DNA of 64,000 bases, taken from positions 1-64,000 of the forward strand of contig NZ_SRYA01000019.1 of assembly GCF_004793545.1 (NCBI RefSeq), read 5' to 3'. The DNA comes from Petralouisia muris (GTDB lineage: Bacteria; Bacillota; Clostridia; Lachnospirales; Lachnospiraceae). The notes below the pieces were generated by a model. The model ran no database searches. It had not been told where the DNA came from and was given only the letters and a program-made list of their open reading frames with translations. Position numbers and translations under genes: made by a program. Shown piece by piece: positions 7,092 through 15,375 of this stretch. Every line of letters begins with the position of its first letter. The first letter of the stretch is position 1.

Positions 7092-7730
7092 ATGGGAAAT
7101 ATAATAAACAGTAAGTTATTTCATTCAATTATACTCTTTACAGTCATTGGCGAGTTTTTTCTTCCGTGGATATTATGTCGGTATTATGATGGGTACAACA
7201 GTAAAACAATGGCAATGAGTGCGTTGGGAAGTCTGCAAAGCCCCGTTCGTGTTATTTATAATACATGGTTAATATGGCTTGGATGTTTTCTGGCATTTAC
7301 AGCGGCTGCATATTTTTTTACTACGAAAAAAGGCTTTCCAATCCTATCAGTTTTACTGTTGTTTTCACTGGGGACATTTGCTGTCGGAGCAGGATTGGTT
7401 TCGGGAATATTCCATGTGAATGAAAACAAAGACATTGTTACTGCCGCTTCAAAAGTACACGGAATAAGTGCGGCAATCGGATTTATAGCATTATTGTTTT
7501 TTCCACTGCTGAACGGGATTTTAGCATTTAAGCAGAACAATATCATTTTCGGCATTGTATGTGTTATTTCTTTTGTTTTGGCATTAATTTTCTTTGTCTG
7601 CTTTATTATGGGAGATAAAGAGCAGTTTCAAAACACCGTGTTGAAATATGAGGGATTGTGGGAACGGCTGTCTTTACTTTGTATGTATATTCCGCTTGCT
7701 TACAAGGCTGTCCATAATCTGCTGTCCTAA
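7092..7730 (+). CDS. DUF998-type membrane protein
   Basis: A 212-residue integral membrane protein with six hydrophobic segments (starting near residues 10, 55, 85, 125, 155 and 195). The stretch GLVSGIFHVNENKDIVTA followed by AASKVHGISAAIGFIAL matches the DUF998 family, in which a His-containing loop precedes the fourth helix. No enzyme activity is known for the family. It belongs to the PadR-controlled run of genes that ends with a KTR miniprotein gene. Confidence 0.7.
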   Translation: MGNIINSKLFHSIILFTVIGEFFLPWILCRYYDGYNSKTMAMSALGSLQSPVRVIYNTWLIWLGCFLAFTAAAYFFTTKKGFPILSVLLLFSLGTFAVGAGLVSGIFHVNENKDIVTAASKVHGISAAIGFIALLFFPLLNGILAFKQNNIIFGIVCVISFVLALIFFVCFIMGDKEQFQNTVLKYEGLWERLSLLCMYIPLAYKAVHNLLS

Positions 7731-7747
7731 GATGGTGAGGTGGTTAA

Positions 7748-7912
7748 ATGGAAAAAACAGAATGGGTACACTGCCCTGTTTGCGGAAATAAAACCCGTAA
7801 TCAAATCAGAGAAGATACAGTCCTGCTAAATTTTCCGCTTTATTGTCCAAAATGTAAGCAGGAAATGCTGATTGAAGCGAAACATCTGAAAGTAACAGTT
7901 ATAGATAAATAA
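7748..7912 (+). CDS. Cysteine-rich KTR protein (54 aa)
   Basis: A full KTR zinc-ribbon miniprotein: MEKTEWVHCPVCGNKTR, REDTVLLNFPLYCPKCKQE, then the tail LIEAKHLKVTVIDK. Two CPxC motifs 24 residues apart would bind one zinc. A ribosome site (GATGGTGAGG) lies upstream. It is the last gene of the DUF998 module and is similar to the copies at 4869 and 12992. The function is unknown. Confidence 0.85.
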   Translation: MEKTEWVHCPVCGNKTRNQIREDTVLLNFPLYCPKCKQEMLIEAKHLKVTVIDK

Positions 7913-7939
7913 ATGATTGCATGAAACGGAGATAAGATT

Positions 7940-8548
7940 ATGGACTATAAAGAAACAGATTTCAGTTTTCTATACGATGATTTAACTGAGGAATATGGAA
8001 ATGAACAAGGGAAACAGCTCTATATTTTAATGTGTGAAAAATATACGAATCTAAACGATAGAGAAGCAAAATCCGAGAATGACGAAATAAATCAGCATAT
8101 TTTCAAAAGATTGCTGCCAATCATGGGTGTATATTTAACCCTTATTGAACAGGGTTTTACCAAAGAACAAGCATTTATGATTGCCCATAAGGAAATACAG
8201 CATAATGCTCACAGCTTAGCGGAAGAAAATGCTAAACTTACAAAAATGCCATTTACATATGGTTTATTTAAAATGTTTGCCAAATCGCATATGAGCAAAA
8301 AGTACCCAACAGAGGGGTTTACGGTAGAATGGAAAAGGCATGATAATAGAGAAATTCATTTTGATATAGTCCGTTGTCTTTACAAAGATATGTGTGAGAA
8401 ATATTGCTGTCCAGAACTTTGTCCAGTTTTTTGTCAAAGTGATATAACTGCTTTTTCGGGATATGAACCTAAGATTAGATTTGAACGCATGGGAACAATA
8501 GGGGGAGGCGCTAATTGCTGTGACTTTCATTTCATTCATGGAAATTAG
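7940..8548 (+). CDS. L-2-amino-thiazoline-4-carboxylic acid hydrolase-like protein
   Basis: A 202-residue soluble protein matching the ATC hydrolase family: an N-terminal helical part, then FDIVRCLYKDMCEKYCCPELCPVFCQSD with five cysteines, and a C-terminal FERMGTIGGGANCCDFHF, the family signature. In Pseudomonas the enzyme opens a thiazoline ring on the way to cysteine; most Firmicute members are uncharacterised. It follows a KTR gene by 27 bases and is followed by the KTR-tail terminator element, so it is probably a separate cargo gene. Confidence 0.75.
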   Translation: MDYKETDFSFLYDDLTEEYGNEQGKQLYILMCEKYTNLNDREAKSENDEINQHIFKRLLPIMGVYLTLIEQGFTKEQAFMIAHKEIQHNAHSLAEENAKLTKMPFTYGLFKMFAKSHMSKKYPTEGFTVEWKRHDNREIHFDIVRCLYKDMCEKYCCPELCPVFCQSDITAFSGYEPKIRFERMGTIGGGANCCDFHFIHGN

Positions 8549-8569
8549 ATACTCAAGTAAAGCCATTAG

Positions 8570-8634
8570 AGAGCCAGACGCATAGATGCAGAGCCGATGA
8601 ACTTGTGGGAAACCTCACAGCCCGTCGGCTCTGT
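8570..8634 (+). repeat. KTR tail/terminator element, copy A
   Basis: AGAGCCAGACGCATAGATG followed by a hairpin CAGAGCCGA (8589-8597) with TCGGCTCTG (8625-8633). The same ~65-bp element ends the KTR gene at 12992 and recurs in reverse at 18663 and 29091. Here it has no KTR gene in front of it; it follows the ATC-hydrolase-like gene and precedes the broken MATE gene, so it is a remnant that can still act as terminator. Confidence 0.7.
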
Positions 8635-8653
8635 TTGTCAGAAAGATAAAAAT

Positions 8654-9701
8654 TTAGTCGTTGTCTTTCGTGCTTATTGCGGAAGTTTGTTTCTGCATGC
8701 TATTCAATTTTTTGTGGAAAGGTATCGCCATGAATACCGTTATGACTGCGGAAAGCACATCGGCAATCGGCTGGGCATACATAATTCCATTTAGCCCCCA
8801 GACAATCGGAAGAAGCAGGATAACGGGGATAAAGCAAATCCCTTGTCTGCAAGCTCCGAGGATAAATCCCTCTCTGCCCTTTCCCAAAGCAAGGAACAGG
8901 GAAGAATACACCGTATAAAATCCAAAGAGCATAATGGAAATGCCGTTTGCCTTCAAAGACGCTGCCCCGATGCGAATCATCTCGGCATCGCCCTTTGTGA
9001 ATTGAGAGACGATAGCAGTAGGGAACAGAGCCAGTATCACGCCAAAAATCACACAGAAAGCCGTAGACCATAGGATGGAAGTCTTGATTGCTTCACGCAG
9101 ACGGTCAAACTTCTTCGCCCCGTAACTGTACCCAGCAATGGGCTGAAAGCCTTTAATGAACCCGAATACGGACAAGCTGCCCATTGAGATAAGGCGGGTG
9201 ACAACGCCCATGCCTGCAATGGCAGAGTCCCCGTAATCGCCAGCGGCATTGTTGATTAAGGAAATGGACACACTCGTTAAAATCTGGAATATCAATGTCG
9301 GGATGCCGATTTTGAAAATCTCAGACATGGTTTCCTTAGTGCTGACGAATGTCATAGAGGTATCCTCGGAGAGGGTTTCTTTTGTATATGTGCAGTCCTT
9401 AACCCGAAAATGGAATACGCTTTTTTTGCGAAAAATATAGGTCAGATATACGCAGGTTGAAACGACTTGTGAGATTGCGGTTGCTATCGCTGCTCCTGCC
9501 ACGCCTAAATCAAACACATAGATAGACCACGGAGATTGCCCCCATCTGGCTCTCCCCTAACCCGCTGACAAAATAAGCGTCAACAAGGTTGTAGAAAGCA
9601 TTTACCAACATGCCAATCATTGTTGGGATGCCCATTGCTAAAAGTGCTTTTGGTATGGATGTGCTGCCGAGCAGCTCCATCTTTTTACTTTGACTGTTCA
9701 T
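8654..9701 (-). pseudogene. MATE efflux transporter with internal deletion and frameshift
   Basis: The N-terminal part (9701 to about 9515) reads STSIPKALLAMGIPTMIGM and NAFYNLVDAYFVSGLGESQ, a typical MATE start. It then jumps to YVFDLGVAGAAIATAISQ, which in intact MATE proteins lies about 100 residues further on. The junction near 9513-9520 also changes frame. The rest (to 8654) contains IAGMGVVTRLISMGSLSVFGF and the normal C-terminal half. The gene lies divergent to a PadR regulator, which probably once controlled it. With about 100 residues missing it should be inactive. Confidence 0.85.
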
Positions 9702-9739
9702 TTTGAACTCCTTTCTCTTGACAAATAGTGTTATTTATA

Positions 9740-9795
9740 TTACTATAAAATATAGTAATTGCGTTGCAGGGATTATAATACTATAATTTATAGTA
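9740..9795. promoter_or_regulatory. Two PadR operator palindromes in the divergent MATE/PadR region
   Basis: TTACTATA-aaa-TATAGTAA (9740-9758; arms 9740-9747 and 9751-9758) and TACTATA-att-TATAGTA (9779-9795) are two related inverted repeats. They resemble the operator at 3866-3884 upstream of the paralogous PadR gene. They separate the broken MATE gene and the PadR gene at 9825, one operator nearer to each gene. Confidence 0.65.
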
Positions 9796-9824
9796 GTTGT
9801 CAATAGAAAAAGGAGGGATTTTAA

Positions 9825-10352
9825 ATGGCGACCATTGACTTGATTGTACTGGGAATGTTGAAACGGGAATCCTTGAGTGCATACGATATTCAGAAACTGG
9901 TGGAATACCGCAACATTTCAAAATGGGTAAAAATCAGCACACCATCTATATACAAAAAGGTTATCCAGTTGGAAGAAAAGGGGCTTATTACAAGCCGCAC
10001 GGAAAAAGAGGGAAAAATGCCCGAAAAGGCGGTATATTCCTTGACGGATGCAGGAAATGAGGAATTTGAGAAGCTGATGCTTGAAATATCCTGCAAGCCG
10101 ATTAACATATTCTTGGATTTTAATGCGGTTATCGTTAATTTAGAAAGCATGGAAAAGGAACAGCAGAGGGAATGTCTGGATAATATTGAGAGCAATATCA
10201 ATGTGCTGAAATCCTATCTTGAGGAGAACATGGACTTAAAAGAAAACGCCCCCGATATTCCTGCCACGGGCATGGCAGTTCTGCATCAGCAATTTCGATT
10301 AGTGCAGGCAATCGAAGAATGGATAAGGGCATTGAAAGAAGAAATGCTGTAA
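9825..10352 (+). CDS. PadR-family transcriptional regulator
   Basis: A 175-residue PadR repressor, close paralogue of the one at 3916: LIVLGMLKRESLSAYDIQKL, VKISTPSIYKKVIQLEEKG, wing EKAVYSLTDAGNEEF, then a helical dimerisation half. AAAAGGAGGGATTTTAA is its ribosome site. Its operators lie just upstream, between it and the MATE pseudogene, the usual arrangement for a PadR repressor of a drug efflux gene. As its target is broken, it may now regulate only itself. Confidence 0.9.
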   Translation: MATIDLIVLGMLKRESLSAYDIQKLVEYRNISKWVKISTPSIYKKVIQLEEKGLITSRTEKEGKMPEKAVYSLTDAGNEEFEKLMLEISCKPINIFLDFNAVIVNLESMEKEQQRECLDNIESNINVLKSYLEENMDLKENAPDIPATGMAVLHQQFRLVQAIEEWIRALKEEML

Positions 10353-10466
10353 ATGTAGATGGTTTAAAACATAGCAAGAATGATGAAAAGATAGAAAACT
10401 CCTTGTGCTACAATATCTCATTGAACCCCCGATTTGACATATCATAATGCTTAAATTGTGAGGGCA

Positions 10467-10522
10467 AAACGAGGAAACACCACAAGGGTGTACCTCTATG
10501 CCCATAAAGCATGGGCAAAAAT
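10467..10522 (+). repeat. Paired-hairpin repeat, copy 1
   Basis: The sequence holds ACACC-acaag-GGTGT, then TACCTCTATGCCC-ataaagcat-GGGCA. The same arrangement recurs upstream of the MATE gene (11485-11538), with ATACC/GGTAT replacing ACACC/GGTGT. It lies in the untranslated region 20 bases before the AraC-GNAT start and could influence its translation or transcription. Confidence 0.55.
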
Positions 10523-10541
10523 GAAGAAAGGAGGTTGCAAA

Positions 10542-11594
10542 ATGCAAGGTCAGACAGTACGCATTGTTTCACAGGCTATCCGCTATATCGAAGAACATCT
10601 GCATGAAAAGATGGATTTAGATATGGTGGCATCGGCACTGCACTATTCCAAATACCATCTGCATCGGATTTTTACAAAGACCGTCGGCTTGACTATCCAT
10701 GACTACGCAAAACGGCGGCAGCTTACAGAAGCGGCAAAACTTCTGGTATTTTCTGCAAAACCGCTTATCGAGATTGCCCTTATGAGCGGTTATGAAAGCC
10801 AGCAGGCATTTACGGATATTTTTAAGGCGATGTATAAGACTTCCCCTGCCCAATTTCGGGAAATGGAAAATTTCTACCCGTTACAGCTTGAAATCTATCT
10901 GAAGGAGGAGCTTGTAAAAATGGATTTAACAAAAGACAATATTAAATTTGCCATGCCCGAAGATGTGGATGACTGGATGGAACTGGTAAGCCTCACGATT
11001 GACGGCTATCCATGTCTGGATAAGGAAGATTACGCCGCAAACCTGCATCAGTATATTGCGGATAAAAAGGCTTTGATTTTACGGGAGGGAGCCGCTTTGG
11101 CGAAGCCGAACTGGAATGCGGCGACCGAATTGCCGCCGACCGAAAGGAGGGGGCATTACCATATGGCTATTGGCGTGATGGGATTTTCGTCCGACACAGG
11201 CAGCATAGACTTTCTGGCTGTCCATCCGCAGTATCGGCATCTCGGCATTACAAAGCTGTTCCTTGATAAGCTGGCAGAAGAATTGCTTTGCGGGAAAGAG
11301 ATTACGTTGACGACATACCGTGCAGGCGATAAGGCAGATACGGGCTGGCGGGAAGAATACCGCCGTCTTGGATTTGCAGAACGGGAATTGCTTGTGGAAT
11401 ATGGCTATCCGACGCAGCGTTTCGTGCTTCCACCGAAAAACAAGGAGGAACCCCCCTTCGGGGATACCTTTATGCCATTCGGCAATAAGGGGGAAATACC
11501 GCAAGGGTATACCTCTATGCCCGAAAATACGGGCAGGAAAGGGGAAACAAGGAATGACCGAAACACAGAAAAACCCGTTAGCAGAGAGCTTTAA
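10542..11594 (+). CDS. AraC helix-turn-helix fused to GNAT acetyltransferase domain
   Basis: A 350-residue two-domain protein. Residues 1-110 form an AraC-type DNA-binding domain (MDLDMVASALHYSKYHLHRI and IEIALMSGYESQQAFTDIF). Residues about 125-300 form a GNAT-like fold ending in SIDFLAVHPQYRHLGITKLF, the acetyl-CoA-binding motif, and YRRLGFAERE. In between, residues about 183-206 come from an inserted palindromic repeat (AALAKPNWNAATELPPTERR). The C-terminal 40 residues come from hairpin repeats and overlap the MATE gene start by 41 bases. Start chosen for GAAAGGAGG. The role may be control of the downstream MATE pump with a small molecule bound by the GNAT domain (inference). Confidence 0.75.
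   Translation: MQGQTVRIVSQAIRYIEEHLHEKMDLDMVASALHYSKYHLHRIFTKTVGLTIHDYAKRRQLTEAAKLLVFSAKPLIEIALMSGYESQQAFTDIFKAMYKTSPAQFREMENFYPLQLEIYLKEELVKMDLTKDNIKFAMPEDVDDWMELVSLTIDGYPCLDKEDYAANLHQYIADKKALILREGAALAKPNWNAATELPPTERRGHYHMAIGVMGFSSDTGSIDFLAVHPQYRHLGITKLFLDKLAEELLCGKEITLTTYRAGDKADTGWREEYRRLGFAERELLVEYGYPTQRFVLPPKNKEEPPFGDTFMPFGNKGEIPQGYTSMPENTGRKGETRNDRNTEKPVSREL
11088..11160 (+). repeat. Palindromic protein-inserted element, copy 1
   Basis: A ~73-bp stretch (GGAGCCGCTTTGGCGAAGCC to GGGGGCATTACC) nearly identical to 12208-12284 in the MATE gene. It is in frame inside the AraC-GNAT gene and encodes AALAKPNWNAATELPPTERR. It is GC-rich relative to its surroundings and contains inverted repeats (CGGC...GCCG). 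The second copy is read in another frame, so the DNA and not the peptide is conserved. Confidence 0.75.
11436..11538 (+). repeat. Paired-hairpin repeats, copies 2 and 3
   Basis: Two further units in tandem. Copy 2 (about 11436-11485) has CCCC-cttc-GGGG and TGCC-attc-GGCA. Copy 3 (about 11485-11538) has ATACC-gcaag-GGTAT, TACCTCTATGCCC and GGGCA. Copy 3 ends 16 bases before the MATE start codon, the same position as copy 1 before the AraC-GNAT gene. Both lie within the C-terminal codons of the AraC-GNAT gene. Confidence 0.6.
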
Positions 11595-12972
11595 CGCCCT
11601 ATCCCTTATCCGATTTGCTTTCCCAAGCATGGTGATGATGCTGTTTATGGGATTATACACCATTGTAGACACGATTTTCGTCGCACGGTTTGTAGACACG
11701 AACGCTTTGTCGTCCATCAATATTGTCTGCCCTGTCATCAATCTGATTGTCGGTCTGGGGACGATGCTTGCGACAGGAGGAAGTGCGGTCGTTGCGAAGA
11801 AAATGGGGAATGGAAACACAGAGGAAGCCAGAAGCAATTTTACGTTGATTGTCGTGGCAGGGGCGGTTATCGGTCTGCTGATTACAGCGGCAGGGCTTCT
11901 CTTTTTGGATGAAATCATCTGGGGATTGGGGGCGAGTGAAATATTGTTCCCATATTGCAAAGATTATTTGACGATACAGCTCATGTTTGCCGTCTGTAAC
12001 ATGATGCAGGTTTTATATCAGAATCTGTTTGTGACGGCGGGGAAGCCGACATTAGGTTTAGTGCTTGCTGTTTTGGCGGGGATTGCCAATATGGTTTTTG
12101 ATTATGTCTTTATCGTTTTACTGCAAATGGGAATCAAGGGAGCTGCTATTGGGACAGGCATTGGATATATAATACCGTCAATTATCGGTACAATATTTTT
12201 TCTGAGAGGAAGCCGCTTCGGCGGAGCCGAATTGGAATGCGGCGACCGAATTGCCGCTGACCGAAGGGAGGAGGCGTTACCGCCAGGAAGAAGTGAATTG
12301 CACTTTTGCAAGCCTGACATGGACGTATCTGTTTTGCTGAAAAGCTGCTCCAACGGTGTGTCGGAACTGGTAAGCCAGTGTTCGACTGCCGTAACGACAT
12401 TTCTGTTTAATGTAACAATGATGAAGCTGCTAGGCGAGGACGGCATAGCTGCCATTACAGTACTCATCTATTCGCAGTTCCTCTTAACAACGCTTTATAT
12501 TGGCTTTTCTATGGGTACAGCCCCCGTCGTAAGCTATAACTATGGGAGCGGGAATGTAAAACAGCTAAAAAAGACCGTCCGTATCTGTTTTAGCTTTATA
12601 GTGGGGATTTCCATATTTGTATTTTTATTTTCCCTGCTTGGAGGAGAAAGCATTGCAAAGGTATTTGCCGAGAATAACAGGAATGTTTTTGAAATTACAA
12701 AGAAAGGATTTGTCATTTTTTCATTCAGCTTTCTGTTCTCTGGATGCAATATTTTTTCATCCGCTTTATTTACGGCATTATCGAATGGAAAGGCATCGGC
12801 AACCATATCTTTCCTGCGGACATTTGGATTTATTACGGTGTTCCTTTTGGCATTGCCGAGATTTTTAGAGGTAACGGGCATATGGCTTGCAGTACCGTTT
12901 GCGGAGCTTTTCACGCTTATGCTGACGGTATATCTGATATGCAGGCATCGGAAACAATACAATTATTTTTGA
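11554..12972 (+). CDS. MATE-family multidrug efflux transporter with inserted repeat
   Basis: A 472-residue, 12-helix MATE pump that exports drugs or metabolites using a cation gradient. The N-terminal half has FPSMVMMLFMGLYTIVDTIF and LIVGLGTMLATGGSAVVAKK; the second half starts at SCSNGVSELVSQCSTAV. Between helices 6 and 7, about 25 residues (RFGGAELECGDRIAADRREE) derive from the palindromic element and lengthen the cytoplasmic linker loop, where an insertion can be tolerated. The start at 11554 follows AGGGGAAACAAGG. It overlaps the upstream AraC-GNAT gene, which may regulate it, and is followed by a KTR gene. Confidence 0.85.
   Translation: MTETQKNPLAESFNALSLIRFAFPSMVMMLFMGLYTIVDTIFVARFVDTNALSSINIVCPVINLIVGLGTMLATGGSAVVAKKMGNGNTEEARSNFTLIVVAGAVIGLLITAAGLLFLDEIIWGLGASEILFPYCKDYLTIQLMFAVCNMMQVLYQNLFVTAGKPTLGLVLAVLAGIANMVFDYVFIVLLQMGIKGAAIGTGIGYIIPSIIGTIFFLRGSRFGGAELECGDRIAADRREEALPPGRSELHFCKPDMDVSVLLKSCSNGVSELVSQCSTAVTTFLFNVTMMKLLGEDGIAAITVLIYSQFLLTTLYIGFSMGTAPVVSYNYGSGNVKQLKKTVRICFSFIVGISIFVFLFSLLGGESIAKVFAENNRNVFEITKKGFVIFSFSFLFSGCNIFSSALFTALSNGKASATISFLRTFGFITVFLLALPRFLEVTGIWLAVPFAELFTLMLTVYLICRHRKQYNYF
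12208..12284 (+). repeat. Palindromic protein-inserted element, copy 2
   Basis: This copy runs from GGAAGCCGCTTCGGCGGAGCC to GAGGCGTTACCGCC in the MATE gene and matches copy 1 at about nine of ten positions. It is translated as RFGGAELECGDRIAADRREE, a different reading frame from copy 1. It lies at the boundary between the two MATE halves. Confidence 0.75.
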
Positions 12973-12991
12973 AAGAAAGGCAGGCAAGAAA

Positions 12992-13192
12992 TTGAAACAG
13001 ACAGAATGGATATTATACCCTGTCTGCGGGAGTAAAACCCGCAGCAGAATAAGAGAGGATACTATTCTGATAAATAATTATCCTCTCTACTGTCCGAAAT
13101 GCAGGCAGGAAAGATTGATAGAAGTGAGAAATCTACAAACAATAGTCATCACAGAGCCAGACACATTAGATGTAGAGTCGATGAACGTGTGA
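12992..13192 (+). CDS. Cysteine-rich KTR protein (66 aa, TTG start)
   Basis: A longer KTR miniprotein beginning at TTG: KQTEWILYPVCGSKTRSRI, then NNYPLYCPKCRQE and the tail IVITEPDTLDVESMNV. The first Cys of the first knuckle is replaced by Tyr (YPVC instead of CPVC), so zinc binding is probably impaired. The tail region and following hairpin correspond to the element repeated at 8570, 18663 and 29091. It ends the AraC-GNAT/MATE module. Confidence 0.7.
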   Translation: MKQTEWILYPVCGSKTRSRIREDTILINNYPLYCPKCRQERLIEVRNLQTIVITEPDTLDVESMNV

Positions 13193-13217
13193 GCAATCAC
13201 AGTTTGTCGGCTTTTCT
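13153..13217 (+). repeat. KTR tail/terminator element, copy B
   Basis: Here the element is still attached to a KTR gene: AGAGCCAGACACATTAGATG encodes the protein's end, then GAGTCGA...GTGTGAGCAATCACA...TCGGCTTTTCTTTTT forms a terminator-like hairpin with a U-run. This shows what the free copies elsewhere are derived from. Confidence 0.7.
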
Positions 13218-13310
13218 TTTTACATAACCAAAGGTAGGCACGTCCACCAAATAAAAAAAATGGCGATTTGATGGGCGGTATTGCTATGCCCGAAAGACTT
13301 AACAAGCACT

Positions 13311-13345
13311 CTCCAAACCTGTTTCAAGTTTGGAGGGATTTTTAT
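13311..13345 (+). terminator. Rho-independent terminator hairpin
   Basis: CTCCAAAC (13311-13318) pairs with GTTTGGAG (13328-13335), followed by GGATTTTTATT. It lies in the 400-base gene-free stretch between the KTR gene and the serine recombinase. Otherwise that stretch holds only a GTGACAGC/GCTGTC hairpin at about 13499-13522 and the terminator at 13547; no gene is visible. Confidence 0.65.
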
Positions 13346-13546
13346 TGCCTGCAAATAGCAAGTTCCATATACATATATCATATCGGAGATGGGTGGACAG
13401 CCTGTTAAAAAAATCTTTGTCAGTGCAAGGGGGCTTTCTACCCAAGAAGTAGAAGTCAAATCTCTGCATATAAGAACAATTATATTTATAAACCGTGAGG
13501 GCGTGACAGCCTTTGCTGTCGCCAGATAAGGATGTTTTTATGTAGG

Positions 13547-13582
13547 ATACAGTGTAACTCTATAAAAGGGATTACACTGTAT
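13547..13582 (-). terminator. Terminator for the serine recombinase
   Basis: ATACAGTGTAA (13547-13557) and TTACACTGTAT (13572-13582) form a perfect 11-bp inverted repeat eight bases after the recombinase stop on the minus strand. No strong U-run follows. It could alternatively be part of an element end. Confidence 0.55.
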
Positions 13583-13589
13583 TCGTTTG

Positions 13590-15290
13590 TTATGCCACAA
13601 ATTTGAAGTCCTGCGGGTTGTTCCGTATTTCTTCCATTGTGGCAAGGATTTCTTTTTCGGTGGGAATATCAATCATACCCACCGCTGTAAAATAAATATC
13701 CACCTTCACATGGCTGTGACCGCTGGACTTGTCGCTGTTGTGGACTTCGATACGCTCAATCAGCGAATTGACAAGCGTAGGGGTAAGCTCTTTAATGTCG
13801 GTTATCTCCCGCAAAGTGCGTAAGATAAGCCTTAAATCCATTACCCGCTGTTCGGCGTTCTGCAAGGTCTGGCGGTTTTCTTCCACTTCTTGCGTCAGTG
13901 ATTTCTGCTCCTTTTCATAGCTTTGAAGCATTTTAGCAAACCGCTCATCAGAGAGTACGCGCCTGCGTTCTGCTCAAATACCTTTTCAATCAGCCTGTCG
14001 ATTTCTGCTATCCGCTTTTGTACCATTCTCCATCGCTTTCTGAAGCTGTTGGTATTCCTTCTGCCGCATGGCGTTGTTTTTCTTTGCCAGCAGATACAGG
14101 AATACCGGCTCATAACAGCGTACAAAATCGGATAAGTCGCTGACAGCTTCCAGCACAAGCCTTTCAAGGACAATATCACGGATATAGTGCATAGCACAAT
14201 TTCCTCTGCCGGATTTATATTGGGAACAGCGGAAATGTTCTTGTTTCCGTTTCATGCTCTTGGCGGCGACAAAGTGCATTTTCGATTTGCAGTCGTAGCA
14301 GTAGAGCAGTCCTGAGAAAAGGATTGTCCTGCCTGTTTTTGTCGGCCTGCGCTTGTGTTTCCGAAGCTCCTGCACTCTCAGCCATTGTTCTTCGGGGATG
14401 ATGGCTTCCTGCATGTCGGGTATGATTTGGTAGTCTTCCTCGCTGTGCTGGATTCTCTTATGGACTTTGTAACTGACGGTAGTGCTTTTGAAATTGACGG
14501 CGCAGCCGGTGTACTGCCTGTTTTCAAGGATATAGCCAACGGTCGCCTGTTCCCACCCATAAGGGTTTTTGGGGACTTTCTGCGCATGTTTCCTGCCGAT
14601 GGATTCAAAATAGACGGCGGGGGAGAGTATCTGTTCTTCCTCAAGCTGCCTTGCAATCTGCATCGGGCCTTTCCCTGCAAGGCAAAGGGCAAAAATCTTC
14701 CTTACGGTTTGCGCCGCCGGTTCGTCGATTACCCATTGTTTTGGGTTATCTTCCGATTTTCTGTACCCATAGGGCACGATAGAAGCGATACGTTCGCCGT
14801 GTTCCGCTTTGGACTGCCACACTGCACGGATTTTCTTAGAGGTCTGCGCCGCATACCATTCGTTGAAAATATTGTGGAAGGGCATCATCTCCACGCCGTC
14901 GCCGGTCAGAGTGTCCACACGCTCCTGTATGGCGATAAAGCGGATGCCGTGGGAAGGGTACACCACCTGCGTAAGCCTGCCCATTTCCACCTGCTCATGC
15001 CCGAAGCGGGAAAGGTCTTTTACGATAATCGTGCTGATTTCACCGTTTTCCGCCGTACGTTCCATACGCATAAAATTTGGTCTTTGGAAGGTCGTCCCCG
15101 ACACGCCGTCGTCCACAAAGAACATGGTGTTGTTGTATCCCTCTTTGCGGGCGTAATCCTGTAAAATCTGCTTTTGGTTCGTTATGGAATTGGATTCCTC
15201 GTCTTTATTATCATCGTCAACCGACAGCCTACAATACAAAGCTGTGATTTTTTCTTCGGTCTGCCCGTTTATTTTCGTTGCTGTTGCCAT
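13590..15290 (-). pseudogene. Large serine recombinase (TnpX-like), two frameshifts
   Basis: This large serine recombinase would excise and integrate the element. The N-terminal catalytic domain has ALYCRLSVDDD with nucleophile Ser23, DDGVSGTTFQRPNF and KDLSRFGHEQVEMG; then come the recombinase domain (GYRKSEDNPKQWV), a zinc ribbon (YCYDCKSKMHF and RGNCAMHY), and a DUF4368-like end FKFVA. Two single-base lesions, near 14023 (one extra base) and near 13961 (one missing base), break the coiled-coil region. Start chosen for GAAAGGAGC before MATATK. The N-terminal two thirds could still be made, but the loss of the C-terminus should abolish activity. Confidence 0.85.
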
Positions 15291-15375
15291 AATTTTTTGC
15301 TCCTTTCTGACAACCGGGCATAGCAAAGGCAGGGTTATCTTACTATATCCAGTTATCTTTTTCCAATGTGCAATA

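Noticed and set aside
11079-11960. Long minus-strand open frame (293 codons) across the AraC-GNAT/MATE junction
   Set aside because: Both plus-strand genes have recognisable domains here; the antisense frame reads repeats and has no ribosome site.
14355-15164. 269-codon plus-strand open frame opposite the serine recombinase
   Set aside because: Antisense to conserved catalytic and recombinase domains; no domain of its own.
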